Source of the DNA: Clostridia bacterium
Lineage (GTDB): Bacteria; Bacillota; Clostridia; UBA1381
Assembly: GCA_900770405.1 (NCBI GenBank)
Contig: CAAGKL010000166.1
Location: 1 to 5,926, forward strand
Direction: 5' to 3'
Length of the DNA stretch: 5,926 nt
Made by a program: the position numbers and the translations under genes. The notes under the pieces were generated by a model, which worked only from the letters and a program-made list of their open reading frames with translations, did not search any database and was not told the origin of the DNA. Positions 1-5,926 of the stretch are shown here, piece after piece (the stretch's first letter is position 1; each line of letters opens with the position of its first letter).

Positions 1-2590
1 CGGCGCGCCTTTCATCGTCAAGCTGTTCCCAAAGCTCTCTCGCCTTATCTAAATCCTCCGCACCATTTTGAACCTCGCGGCAAACCTCGCACACCGCCCA
101 ATGCACCAAATCGCCCAGATCATAGCTTTGCAGCTTATATTCCCGCTCGGGATAGACCCCGAGCCCGTTTGATATGAAGTATTCAAAGGGGCATTTGTTA
201 TAGGTCTGAAGTCCGGTGATACTTAAAAGGCGGTTACCGTAGAGCCTTTGCGCGGTCTGCGGCGAAATGCCCGCCGCGCATTTTAAGTACCGCTGCGCCA
301 AAAGCCGCAGATCGCAGTCGCCCTCATCGGCGTCGTTTTCAAAAATCGAAAAATCCCCATCCTCCGACGCGGGCTGCGCACATTCCGCATCGGGCGGTCT
401 GTCCTCCTCCGACGGCAAGCCGCTCCAGAAGTCGCACTCCTCCGGGGAAATATCCTTTGCCAAACGCACGCCGCGCCTGAGCCTTGTCCGCCCGCGGCTT
501 ATGAGCATATTTTCCATATCCTCGCGCATATCCGCCCGCCTTGCCGAAAGCTCCGGAAATGTTCGCAAAAGCTCCGCTACCGTATGCGGGTACACGCTCG
601 GCGCACCCTCGTCATCTGCGTCGAACAGGCTTATGTACAGTCTTTCGCAGGCGGTCGTGAGCGTGCTGTAGATGTTGAATTCGTCAATCGCGCGCCTGCT
701 CTGCTCGTCGGGCAGCGCGTCAAAGCCGCGTTCGGACAACGCCGCACGGTCAGCGGCGGTTATAAGCCCGAAATCCGCCCCCTCCGCCGGCAGCTCGCCG
801 CGCACCGCGCCGATTATAAACAGCACCTTCACGCGCACGGGGCGGCTTTCGCTCGCCGAGCCGACCGCGACCATATCCGAGCCGGGCGGCACGCTGTCAA
901 GCTTACATTTCGACAGCCCCGTCTCCAGAAGGCGCACAAAATCCTCCCTGCTGACAAATTCCTCGCCCGAGGTCAGCACGCACTGGTCGAGCGCACCGCA
1001 CAAAACCTCCCAGACCTCTGAGAGCCGCGCAGCCTCGCCGAGCATATTTTTTTCCTCAAACCGCTTCTGTTCAAGCAGCAGTCCGCTGTAGAGATTTATT
1101 TCACGCAAAAAGCCGACAAGCCCCTCGCACAGCTCGCGAACCCGCCGCCTGCCGCCGATTTTCTCCAGAAAATGCACAAAAGGCATCATCAGCTCACGCC
1201 TTAAGGCGTCGAGCTCCTCAACGTTGCCGAACTCCCTGCCCTTGTTTGTCACCTCGTCGAAAATCCCGCCCTTCTTGTCCTGCCAAGCCTCCTCGGACAG
1301 CCATTTTTTCTTCCCGCGGATACCTCTGCTCGACACGAAAAGCTCCAGCTTATCGAGCGTCTGCGGCAAAATTCCCGTCACCGAGCCGTCGGAATTTTCG
1401 CGGTAAATCAACCCCGAGCGGAGATATTCAAAAACAGCGTTCTGTGAAAAATTCTGCTCGATAACACCGAAAACCGAGCTCACGAGCCTGATTATCGGGT
1501 GTGCGGAGGCGGGCTTTGAGCGGTCGGTAAAATACGGTATCTCACACTCGGGGAAAACCGCGTCGATGATGCTCTCATACGCCCCGCCGTCCCCCGCCAT
1601 AACGGCAATATCGCGGAAACGTCTGCCGTTTTCGCGCACCTCGTGCATAATTCTGCCTGCGACCCATTCGACCTCCGCCTGACGGTCGGAAATCCTTGTC
1701 ACCGAAATATTTTCGCACGCGGGCACTTGTTCGCCGGGTGTATATTCATCGTAATTTTTCAGGAAATATTTAATATCGGGCGCTTTTATGTAGGAAAATT
1801 CACCCGGCAGATGCCTGTGCGAAATCCGCGCGCCCAAATTGCGGGCAATCGCCTCGAGCCGCGCTGCCGACCGTGCCGGCGGCGCAAACAGCCCACCCGG
1901 GTCTCTGAGCGCGCCGTCATTTAGCGTCAGCACGACCGACACCCCCGCCGCGCGCTTTATAAGCGCCGAAATCACCGCATAGTGCGACGGCAGAAAATCC
2001 GAAAAGCCGTCAATAAAAAAACGTGTATCGTAAAAGCCGCCCTCCTCCTCGAGCTGCGCCGCCAAAAGCGCCATATCCTCGTCTGGGTCGGCAACCCCCT
2101 TGCCGAGCATAGCGTTAAAATCCGAATAAATCGCGCCGATTGCACGCATTTTCCGCGACAGAATATCCTCGCCGTCAAACGCACACAGCGCGTCCGGCTC
2201 TATCAGGCAGTGCTTGAACTCGCTGATTGCGCGCGCGGCATTGTCGACAAAGCCCGCGCTGCCCGCCGCGGACAAAAATATCCCGTCGCCCGCGTCCTCA
2301 TTCTTTCTCGCTGCCTTCATCACGAGCATCTGCCGCCCCGACCGCTGCAAATACTCCCCATGCGGCGCGAGCCTTTGGGCAAGCTTTGAAAAGCTCGTGA
2401 CCTCGACCGAATTTACGCCCAGCCCACCGAACCGGCGGCAAAGCGTCGCCTCCTCCATATGCGAAAACCGCTCCGGCACAATCACTGCCGCGCGCATACC
2501 GGAGGATATGCACTCCTCAATTTTATCCTCGACATAGCTGCTCTTGCCCGAGCCCGCCCCGCCGGTTATCAGTTCAAAATCCATAGCCAT
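1..2590 (-). CDS. addB: AddB, ATP-dependent helicase/deoxyribonuclease subunit B (3' end off window)
   Basis: AddB pairs with AddA to process double-strand DNA ends for RecA loading and Chi-regulated recombination. The frame is open from an ATG at 2590 to the left edge: 863 codons of a family usually about 1100-1200 aa. Visible marks in order: a Walker A motif near the N-terminus (GGAGSGKS, residues 10-17); the family-typical FFIDGF stretch at 191-196; a UvrD-C-like strand VLFIIGAVRGELPAEG at about 589-604 and the following NIYSTLTTACERLYIS; an acidic linker at 728-760; and the start of the C-terminal nuclease domain, ITGLQTYNKCPFEYF, with Cys800, then LGDLVHW with His830. In Bacillus AddB the first iron-sulfur cysteine is at about the same position (801). 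The other three cluster cysteines and the catalytic Asp/Lys motif would lie off the window. The start is ambiguous between ATG at 2590 and ATG at 2584: a GGGAG lies 4 nt before the first and 10 nt before the second. addA is expected next, beyond the left edge. Confidence 0.93.
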   Translation of the reverse strand, partial: MAMDFELITGGAGSGKSSYVEDKIEECISSGMRAAVIVPERFSHMEEATLCRRFGGLGVNSVEVTSFSKLAQRLAPHGEYLQRSGRQMLVMKAARKNEDAGDGIFLSAAGSAGFVDNAARAISEFKHCLIEPDALCAFDGEDILSRKMRAIGAIYSDFNAMLGKGVADPDEDMALLAAQLEEEGGFYDTRFFIDGFSDFLPSHYAVISALIKRAAGVSVVLTLNDGALRDPGGLFAPPARSAARLEAIARNLGARISHRHLPGEFSYIKAPDIKYFLKNYDEYTPGEQVPACENISVTRISDRQAEVEWVAGRIMHEVRENGRRFRDIAVMAGDGGAYESIIDAVFPECEIPYFTDRSKPASAHPIIRLVSSVFGVIEQNFSQNAVFEYLRSGLIYRENSDGSVTGILPQTLDKLELFVSSRGIRGKKKWLSEEAWQDKKGGIFDEVTNKGREFGNVEELDALRRELMMPFVHFLEKIGGRRRVRELCEGLVGFLREINLYSGLLLEQKRFEEKNMLGEAARLSEVWEVLCGALDQCVLTSGEEFVSREDFVRLLETGLSKCKLDSVPPGSDMVAVGSASESRPVRVKVLFIIGAVRGELPAEGADFGLITAADRAALSERGFDALPDEQSRRAIDEFNIYSTLTTACERLYISLFDADDEGAPSVYPHTVAELLRTFPELSARRADMREDMENMLISRGRTRLRRGVRLAKDISPEECDFWSGLPSEEDRPPDAECAQPASEDGDFSIFENDADEGDCDLRLLAQRYLKCAAGISPQTAQRLYGNRLLSITGLQTYNKCPFEYFISNGLGVYPEREYKLQSYDLGDLVHWAVCEVCREVQNGAEDLDKARELWEQLDDERRA

Positions 2591-2594
2591 TTTT

Positions 2595-2599
2595 CTCCC
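2595..2599 (-). promoter_or_regulatory. Ribosome binding site of addB
   Basis: GGGAG on the minus strand, 4 nt before the ATG at 2590 and 10 nt before the in-frame ATG at 2584. Neither spacing is ideal, so the two starts (MAMD or MD at the N-terminus) cannot be separated by this site. Both keep the Walker A motif intact. Confidence 0.55.
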
Positions 2600-2618
2600 G
2601 GTAAAAATTTCTACCTGT

Positions 2619-2647
2619 ATTATAGCAGAAAGCCCGCAATATATCAA
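2619..2647 (-). promoter_or_regulatory. Sigma-A type promoter of addB with extended -10
   Basis: Read on the minus strand, TTGATA (2647-2642) is followed by a 17-nt spacer and a perfect TATAAT (2624-2619) preceded by TGC, which makes an extended -10. Transcription would begin near 2612, giving a leader of about 20 nt before the addB ATG. The -35 starts only 3 nt after the murA stop codon, so the promoter fills the murA-addB gap. It matches the consensus in 11 of 12 bases at optimal spacing, so a chance match is unlikely; activity itself is inferred. Confidence 0.82.
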
Positions 2648-2650
2648 CGG

Positions 2651-3889
2651 TTATTCGTCAATTAAATCAATTTTTGCGCCGACGCCGCAGAGCTTTTCCG
2701 CAAAATTCTCATACCCGCGCATAATCAGCTCCGCCCCGGCGACCTCCGTCGTGCCCTCGGCGCACAGCCCCGCCAGCGCCAGCGCCGCCCCAGCGCGCAA
2801 ATCGTGTGCCTCGACGCTCGCTCCCGTGAGCCGATCCACTCCCTCCACCACCGAGGTTCTGCCGTCGGTTTTAATATCCGCGCCCATTCTCAAAAGCTCG
2901 GCGATGTGCGAAAAACGGTTCTCGAACACCGTTTCCACCACAATCCCTGTGCCCTGCGCCACCGACAAAAGCGATGTAAACTGCGCCTGCATATCGGTCG
3001 GAAAGCCCGGATATGGCAGCGTTTTGATATTCGCTGCCGCAATATCGCAGTCGGCATCGATGATAATATCGTCGCCGTCCTCGTAAAGGTGCACGCCCAT
3101 CTCGCAAAGCTTTGCGATAAGCGGCTTCTGATGTTCGGGGCGGACATTTTTCACCCTGCCCTTGCCGTGCGTTATCGCAAACGCCGCAAGATAAGTTCCC
3201 GCCTCAATCCTGTCGGGGATAATCCTGTACGAGCAGCCCGAGAGTGACCGCACGCCGTCAATATAAATCGTCCTGCTCCCGCCGCCGCAGATTTTCGCGC
3301 CCTGTTTGTTCAAAAAATCGCATAAATCCTTGATTTCCGGCTCGGCGGCGGCATTTTCGATAACCGACTCGCCGTCTGCAAGCGTCGCCGCCATAACGAT
3401 ATTCTCGGTCGCGCCAACGCTCGGGAAATCGAGGTAAACCCTGTTTCCGACCAGCTTGTCGCAGGTAATTTCGACAATACCGTGCCCTGAATCAATCTGC
3501 GCGCCGAGTGCACGAAAGCCCTTCAGATGCAGGTCGACCGGTCTTGTGCCTATCGGGCAGCCGCCCGGCAGCGGGATATACGCCTTTTTAAAGCGCGCCA
3601 GAAGCGGCGCGCAGAGCAAAAACGAGCCCCTGAGCTTTCTTACCTCCTCATACGGCGCATCATACCTCGAAATATCCGCGCTGTCAAACCTGTCGCCGTC
3701 AATCCGCACCCCGAGCCCGCGCATAATTTCCTTCATATTCTCCGTGTCGGTCAGCTCTGGGATATCGTATATTTTGCACGCATCCCCGCATAAAATTGAC
3801 GCAGCCATAATCGGCAGCGCGGCATTTTTCGCGCCGCCCGCCGCAATTTCGCCGCGCAGTGCATTGCTTTTTTTTACCAGCATTTTCAT
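2651..3889 (-). CDS. murA: UDP-N-acetylglucosamine 1-carboxyvinyltransferase (MurA)
   Basis: Cytoplasmic enzyme that transfers enolpyruvate from PEP to UDP-GlcNAc, the first committed step of peptidoglycan synthesis. The 412 aa are close to the usual length of about 420. Family landmarks are all present: GGAKNAALP with Lys21 and Asn22 (substrate-binding, equivalent to Lys22/Asn23 of E. coli); PLPGGCPIGTRP with Cys111, the catalytic and fosfomycin-alkylated cysteine (Cys115 in E. coli); IIPDRIEAGT around 223-232; FPTDMQAQ with the catalytic Asp299 (Asp305 in E. coli); FENRF at 322-326; and DLRAGAAL with Arg365. It is therefore predicted active and fosfomycin-sensitive at the target level. The ATG at 3889 is preferred over the in-frame ATG two codons later because an AAGAGG lies 9 nt upstream. 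Firmicutes often carry two murA copies; from one window I cannot say which this is. No other cell-wall genes are adjacent, and addB follows after 60 nt on the same strand. Confidence 0.97.
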   Translation of the reverse strand: MKMLVKKSNALRGEIAAGGAKNAALPIMAASILCGDACKIYDIPELTDTENMKEIMRGLGVRIDGDRFDSADISRYDAPYEEVRKLRGSFLLCAPLLARFKKAYIPLPGGCPIGTRPVDLHLKGFRALGAQIDSGHGIVEITCDKLVGNRVYLDFPSVGATENIVMAATLADGESVIENAAAEPEIKDLCDFLNKQGAKICGGGSRTIYIDGVRSLSGCSYRIIPDRIEAGTYLAAFAITHGKGRVKNVRPEHQKPLIAKLCEMGVHLYEDGDDIIIDADCDIAAANIKTLPYPGFPTDMQAQFTSLLSVAQGTGIVVETVFENRFSHIAELLRMGADIKTDGRTSVVEGVDRLTGASVEAHDLRAGAALALAGLCAEGTTEVAGAELIMRGYENFAEKLCGVGAKIDLIDE

Positions 3890-3957
3890 AAATTTATACC
3901 TCTTTCCGCACCGTTTTTCATTTCAATTGTATCTTTCCCGACACGCGATAAAAAATA

Positions 3958-3985
3958 ATTATATATTTTTTGAAATATTTTTAAA
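3958..3985 (-). promoter_or_regulatory. Candidate murA promoter
   Basis: On the minus strand a perfect TATAAT lies at 3963-3958, with TTTAAA (4 of 6 matches to TTGACA) 16 nt upstream at 3985-3980. Transcription would start near 3951 and give a leader of about 60 nt. The tract is so AT-rich that chance matches are likely. An alternative is TACAAT at 3931-3926 with a poor -35 (TTTTTA at 3954-3949, 17-nt spacer), giving a leader of about 30 nt. Confidence 0.4.
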
Positions 3986-3992
3986 AAAAGTA

Positions 3993-4021
3993 TGGAAATT
4001 TTCCGCGAAATAAGGTATAAT
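3993..4021 (+). promoter_or_regulatory. Promoter of the Lrp-family regulator / aminotransferase / pyrG operon
   Basis: TGGAAA (3993-3998, 4 of 6 matches) is followed after exactly 17 nt by a perfect TATAAT (4016-4021). Transcription would begin near 4028, leaving about 36 nt before the TTG start at 4064. The promoter overlaps the upstream in-frame ATG at 3992, which argues against that ATG being used. Confidence 0.65.
3994..4004. promoter_or_regulatory. 11-bp palindrome, candidate operator for the Lrp-family regulator
   Basis: GGAAA-T-TTTCC is a perfect inverted repeat with one central base. It covers most of the rightward -35 box and enters the spacer, a typical position for repressor binding. 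It resembles the AT-cored, dyad sites of Lrp-family proteins only loosely. The role as operator for the adjacent regulator is inference from position and symmetry. Confidence 0.35.
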
Positions 4022-4050
4022 GTAATTTGGTATATTATTAAACCGAAATT

Positions 4051-4056
4051 GAGGTG
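4051..4056 (+). promoter_or_regulatory. Ribosome binding site that fixes the TTG start of the regulator gene
   Basis: GAGGTG is fully complementary to the 16S anti-Shine-Dalgarno core and lies 7 nt before the TTG at 4064. No comparable site precedes the in-frame ATG at 3992. This decides the start. Confidence 0.8.
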
Positions 4057-4063
4057 TTACAAA

Positions 4064-4555
4064 TTGGATAAAAAGGCCGAAATACTTAATATACTCGACA
4101 AGGACGGAGGTCATTGCGACCCGGCGAAAATCGCGCAGATGCTCGGTTCCGACAAGGACGAGGTTGAAGCGATTATTCACGGGCTTGAAAAGGACAACAT
4201 CATTGTCGGCTACAAAACTATGATTAACTGGGAGCTCACCGACCGCGACCTCGTCGACGCGCTCATCGAGCTTCGCATCACTCCCCAGCGCGGCGAGGGC
4301 TTTGACCGCGTTGCGGAAAAAATTTACAAATATCCGCAGGTGAAGTCGCTTTACCTGATGTCGGGTGCGTATGACCTTATGGTTATGATTGAGGGGCGCA
4401 CTATGAAGGACGTCGCGCTTTTCGTTGCCCAGAAACTCGCCCCGATGGACAACATTCTGTCGACGGCGACGCATTTTGTACTGAAAAAATATAAGGACGA
4501 CGGACTTGTGTTCTATGATGACGAGGAGGACACAAGACAGGTGATTACATTATGA
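4064..4555 (+). CDS. alaR: Lrp/AsnC-family transcriptional regulator, AlaR-like
   Basis: DNA-binding regulator of amino acid metabolism, 163 aa when started at TTG 4064, in line with the family's 150-165 aa. An N-terminal winged helix-turn-helix spans about residues 4-50 (KIAQMLG, then DEVEAIIHGLEKDNIIVGY). The RAM/AsnC ligand-binding domain spans about 66-144, with the LIELRITPQ strand, the YLMSGAYDLMV segment carrying the conserved Gly101 and Asp104, and HFVLKKYK near its end. The C-terminus is acidic (YDDEEDTRQ). The start rests on GAGGTG 7 nt upstream; an in-frame ATG at 3992 would add 24 AT-rich-encoded residues unlike the family and would place the -10 box inside the gene. The stop overlaps the start of the aminotransferase gene (ATGA), so the two are translationally coupled. 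The arrangement matches alaR-alaT (yugG-yugH) of Bacillus subtilis, where the regulator controls the transaminase. Family assignment is firm; the alaR name is inferred from context. Confidence 0.9.
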   Translation: MDKKAEILNILDKDGGHCDPAKIAQMLGSDKDEVEAIIHGLEKDNIIVGYKTMINWELTDRDLVDALIELRITPQRGEGFDRVAEKIYKYPQVKSLYLMSGAYDLMVMIEGRTMKDVALFVAQKLAPMDNILSTATHFVLKKYKDDGLVFYDDEEDTRQVITL

Positions 4556-5727
4556 TAGACTACGAAAAACTGCTTAACAAAACCGTAAAAAGAATTCCGC
4601 CCTCGGGCATAAGAAAATTTTTCGACCTCGCCGCGACGATGGACGATGTGATTTCGCTCGGCGTCGGTGAGCCGGATTTTACCACGCCCTGGACGATACG
4701 CGAGGCGGGTATTTACTCGCTTGAGCGCGGCAGAACCTTCTACACGGCAAATGCCGGACTTTTGGAGCTGCGCGAGGAGATTTCACGCTACACCGAGCGC
4801 AAATTCGGCGTTACCTATGACCCGAAAAGCGAAATTATCGTCACTGTCGGCGGCAGCGAGGCGATTGATTTGTGCCTGCGCACCGTGCTTGAGCCGGGCG
4901 ACGAGGTTATTATTCCCGAGCCGAGCTTTGTATGCTACAAGCCTATATGCGAGCTCGCGGGCGGCGTTTCGGTAATTATCGAAACGCTCGAAAAGGACGA
5001 ATTCCGCCTGACGCCCGAGCAGCTGCGCGCGGCGATTACGCCGAAAACAAAGGCGCTCATTCTCCCCTATCCGAACAATCCGACAGGCGGCGTTATGCGT
5101 AGAGCCGACCTCGAGGCAATTGCCGAGGTTTTGAGGGGCACTGATATTCTGGTACTTTCCGACGAAATTTATTCGGAGCTCCGCTATGATGACGAGCCGC
5201 CCGCGACCTTTTCAGCGATTGCCGATATGCGCGAGCGCACAATTGTAGTCAGCGGCTTCTCCAAAACCTTCGCAATGACCGGCTGGCGTCTGGGCTACGC
5301 TATGGGTCCCGCCGAGATTATAAAGCCGATGATTAAGGTGCATCAGTTCGCGATTATGTCGAGCCCGACCACAAGCCAGTTTGCCGCAATTGAGGCGCTG
5401 CGCTCGTGCGATGAGGACGTTCTGATGATGCGGCGCGAATACAACTACCGCAGGCGCTACATCGTCGACGGCTTCCGTAATATGGGGCTGTCCTGCTTTG
5501 AGCCGCTCGGCGCGTTTTACGTGTTCCCGTGCATAAAGAAAACCGGTATGACAAGCGAGGAATTTTGCGCGCGGCTGCTGGACGAGGAGCACGTTGCCTG
5601 CGTCCCCGGAAATGCTTTCGGAAAAAGCGGCGAGGGGTACATTCGCTGCTCGTACGCGTACTCGGTGGAAAGCATCGAAAAGGCGCTTAAAAGAATTGCA
5701 AGATTTGTAGAAAAATACATTAAATGA
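4552..5727 (+). CDS. alaT: Class I PLP-dependent aminotransferase, probable alanine transaminase (AlaT-like)
   Basis: Cytosolic fold-type I aminotransferase, 391 aa, full length for the aspartate/alanine aminotransferase group. Seen in order: SLGVGEPDF at 35-43; VGGSEAID at 99-106 (phosphate and ring contacts); YPNNPTGG at 173-180 with the conserved Asn176; SDEIY at 203-207 with Asp204 (bonds the pyridine nitrogen) and Tyr207; SGFSKTFAMTGWRLGY at 234-249 with Lys238 as the PLP Schiff-base lysine and Arg246; and YIRCSYA with Arg365, which binds the substrate alpha-carboxylate. All catalytic residues are present. The start ATG overlaps the upstream regulator's stop codon, and an AGGTGAT 6 nt upstream, inside the regulator gene, serves as ribosome binding site. 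Pairing with an Lrp-type regulator suggests alanine transamination (pyruvate + glutamate to alanine), as for AlaT of Bacillus. Sequence alone does not exclude an aspartate or broad-range enzyme. Confidence 0.88.
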   Translation: MIDYEKLLNKTVKRIPPSGIRKFFDLAATMDDVISLGVGEPDFTTPWTIREAGIYSLERGRTFYTANAGLLELREEISRYTERKFGVTYDPKSEIIVTVGGSEAIDLCLRTVLEPGDEVIIPEPSFVCYKPICELAGGVSVIIETLEKDEFRLTPEQLRAAITPKTKALILPYPNNPTGGVMRRADLEAIAEVLRGTDILVLSDEIYSELRYDDEPPATFSAIADMRERTIVVSGFSKTFAMTGWRLGYAMGPAEIIKPMIKVHQFAIMSSPTTSQFAAIEALRSCDEDVLMMRREYNYRRRYIVDGFRNMGLSCFEPLGAFYVFPCIKKTGMTSEEFCARLLDEEHVACVPGNAFGKSGEGYIRCSYAYSVESIEKALKRIARFVEKYIK

Positions 5728-5750
5728 TAAAATCGGAAGGAGTAAAAATA

Positions 5751-5926
5751 ATGCAGACAAAGTATATATTCGTAACGGGGGGAGTCGTTTCGGGGCTCGG
5801 AAAGGGCATCACCGCAGCAAGTCTGGGACGGCTTTTGAAGGCGCGCGGATATAAAATCACTATGCAGAAATTCGACCCATATCTGAATATCGACCCCGGC
5901 ACGATGAGCCCGTATCAGCACGGTGA
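5751..5926 (+). CDS. pyrG: CTP synthase (PyrG), N-terminal part, cut by window end
   Basis: CTP synthase makes CTP from UTP with ATP and glutamine, the last step of de novo pyrimidine nucleotide synthesis. Only 58 full codons of about 535 are visible, all from the N-terminal synthase (amidoligase) domain. They include FVTGGVVSGLGKGITAASLG with the P-loop Lys18, followed by QKFDPYLNIDPGTMSPYQHG with Lys40, a nearly diagnostic family signature. The second serine of the common VVSSLGKG is Gly15 here. A strong AAGGAG at 5737-5742, 8 nt before the ATG, supports the start. The gene follows the aminotransferase by 23 nt with no terminator or usable promoter between them, so it is probably co-transcribed. 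The C-terminal glutaminase domain lies off the window. Confidence 0.97.
   Translation, partial: MQTKYIFVTGGVVSGLGKGITAASLGRLLKARGYKITMQKFDPYLNIDPGTMSPYQHG

Larger units (their letters stand above)
3890..4063. promoter_or_regulatory. Divergent intergenic control region between murA and the Lrp-family regulator
   Basis: This 174-bp stretch holds no convincing gene. It contains the ribosome binding sites of both flanking genes, candidate promoters pointing each way, and a tract at 3951-3989 that is A/T except for a single G, in an otherwise GC-rich window. Such a tract can act as an UP-element or a curved/easily melted segment. The candidate -35 boxes of the two promoters are only 7 bp apart, so one bound protein could affect both directions. 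I see no riboswitch or terminator hairpin here. Confidence 0.7.

Noticed and set aside
267..1091. Overlapping plus-strand open frames of 130-145 aa opposite addB
   Set aside because: They are low-complexity Ser/Arg/Ala-rich translations without ribosome binding sites, lying opposite a continuous 863-codon frame with clear AddB motifs. GC-rich coding DNA commonly leaves such shadows.
2591..2650. Terminator after murA
   Set aside because: No GC-rich hairpin followed by a U-run is visible in the minus-strand reading; the space is occupied by the addB promoter and ribosome binding site.
2544..3247. Plus-strand open frames of 147-180 aa opposite murA
   Set aside because: They are antisense to a fully conserved MurA coding sequence, have no family features, and have biased composition typical of shadow frames.
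5705..5733. Possible pyrG promoter with TAAAAT at 5728-5733 preceded by TGA
   Set aside because: The start point would fall near 5740, inside the AAGGAG ribosome binding site, so the transcript would lack a usable site; the -35 match (TTGTAG) is also poor.
5728..5750. Terminator or attenuator between the aminotransferase gene and pyrG
   Set aside because: The 23-nt gap contains no inverted repeat with a T-run.
5212..5921. Minus-strand open frames opposite the aminotransferase and pyrG
   Set aside because: They run across the boundary between two well-supported genes and show no recognisable motif or ribosome binding site.

Overview
The window looks like a chromosomal housekeeping region from a fairly GC-rich member of the Clostridia (Firmicutes). 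An Oscillospiraceae-like or related gut lineage is my best guess, made from protein style and codon choice rather than any search. The support is an AddB-type (not RecB-type) recombination nuclease subunit, strong AGGAGG-like ribosome binding sites, a TTG start codon, sigma-A type promoters, and an Lrp-family regulator/aminotransferase pair like alaR-alaT of Bacillus. I see no mobile element, CRISPR array, RNA gene or phage signature.

Left part, minus strand (1-3889): murA (UDP-GlcNAc enolpyruvyl transferase, first committed step of peptidoglycan synthesis) is transcribed leftward. It is followed after 60 nt by addB (helicase-like/nuclease subunit of the AddAB double-strand-break repair enzyme), which runs off the left edge with 863 codons visible. 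The 60-nt gap holds a near-perfect extended -10 promoter for addB, so addB need not depend on murA transcription.

Centre (3890-4063): a 174-bp divergent regulatory region with a strikingly AT-rich tract, back-to-back candidate promoters for murA (leftward) and the regulator gene (rightward), and an 11-bp palindrome over the rightward -35 region.

Right part, plus strand (4064-5926): an Lrp/AsnC-family regulator of 163 aa, best started at a TTG at 4064, overlaps by 4 nt a class I PLP-dependent aminotransferase of 391 aa. After only 23 nt comes pyrG (CTP synthase), cut by the right edge. The three probably form one transcript. The regulator probably senses an amino acid and controls its own operon; the aminotransferase probably makes or consumes alanine (inference). 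The pyrG gene has no room for the attenuator leader known from Bacillus.

I do not see a previously undescribed system. The most useful observations are the start-site correction for the regulator, the internal addB promoter, the divergent control region, and the coupling of pyrG to an alaRT-like operon.
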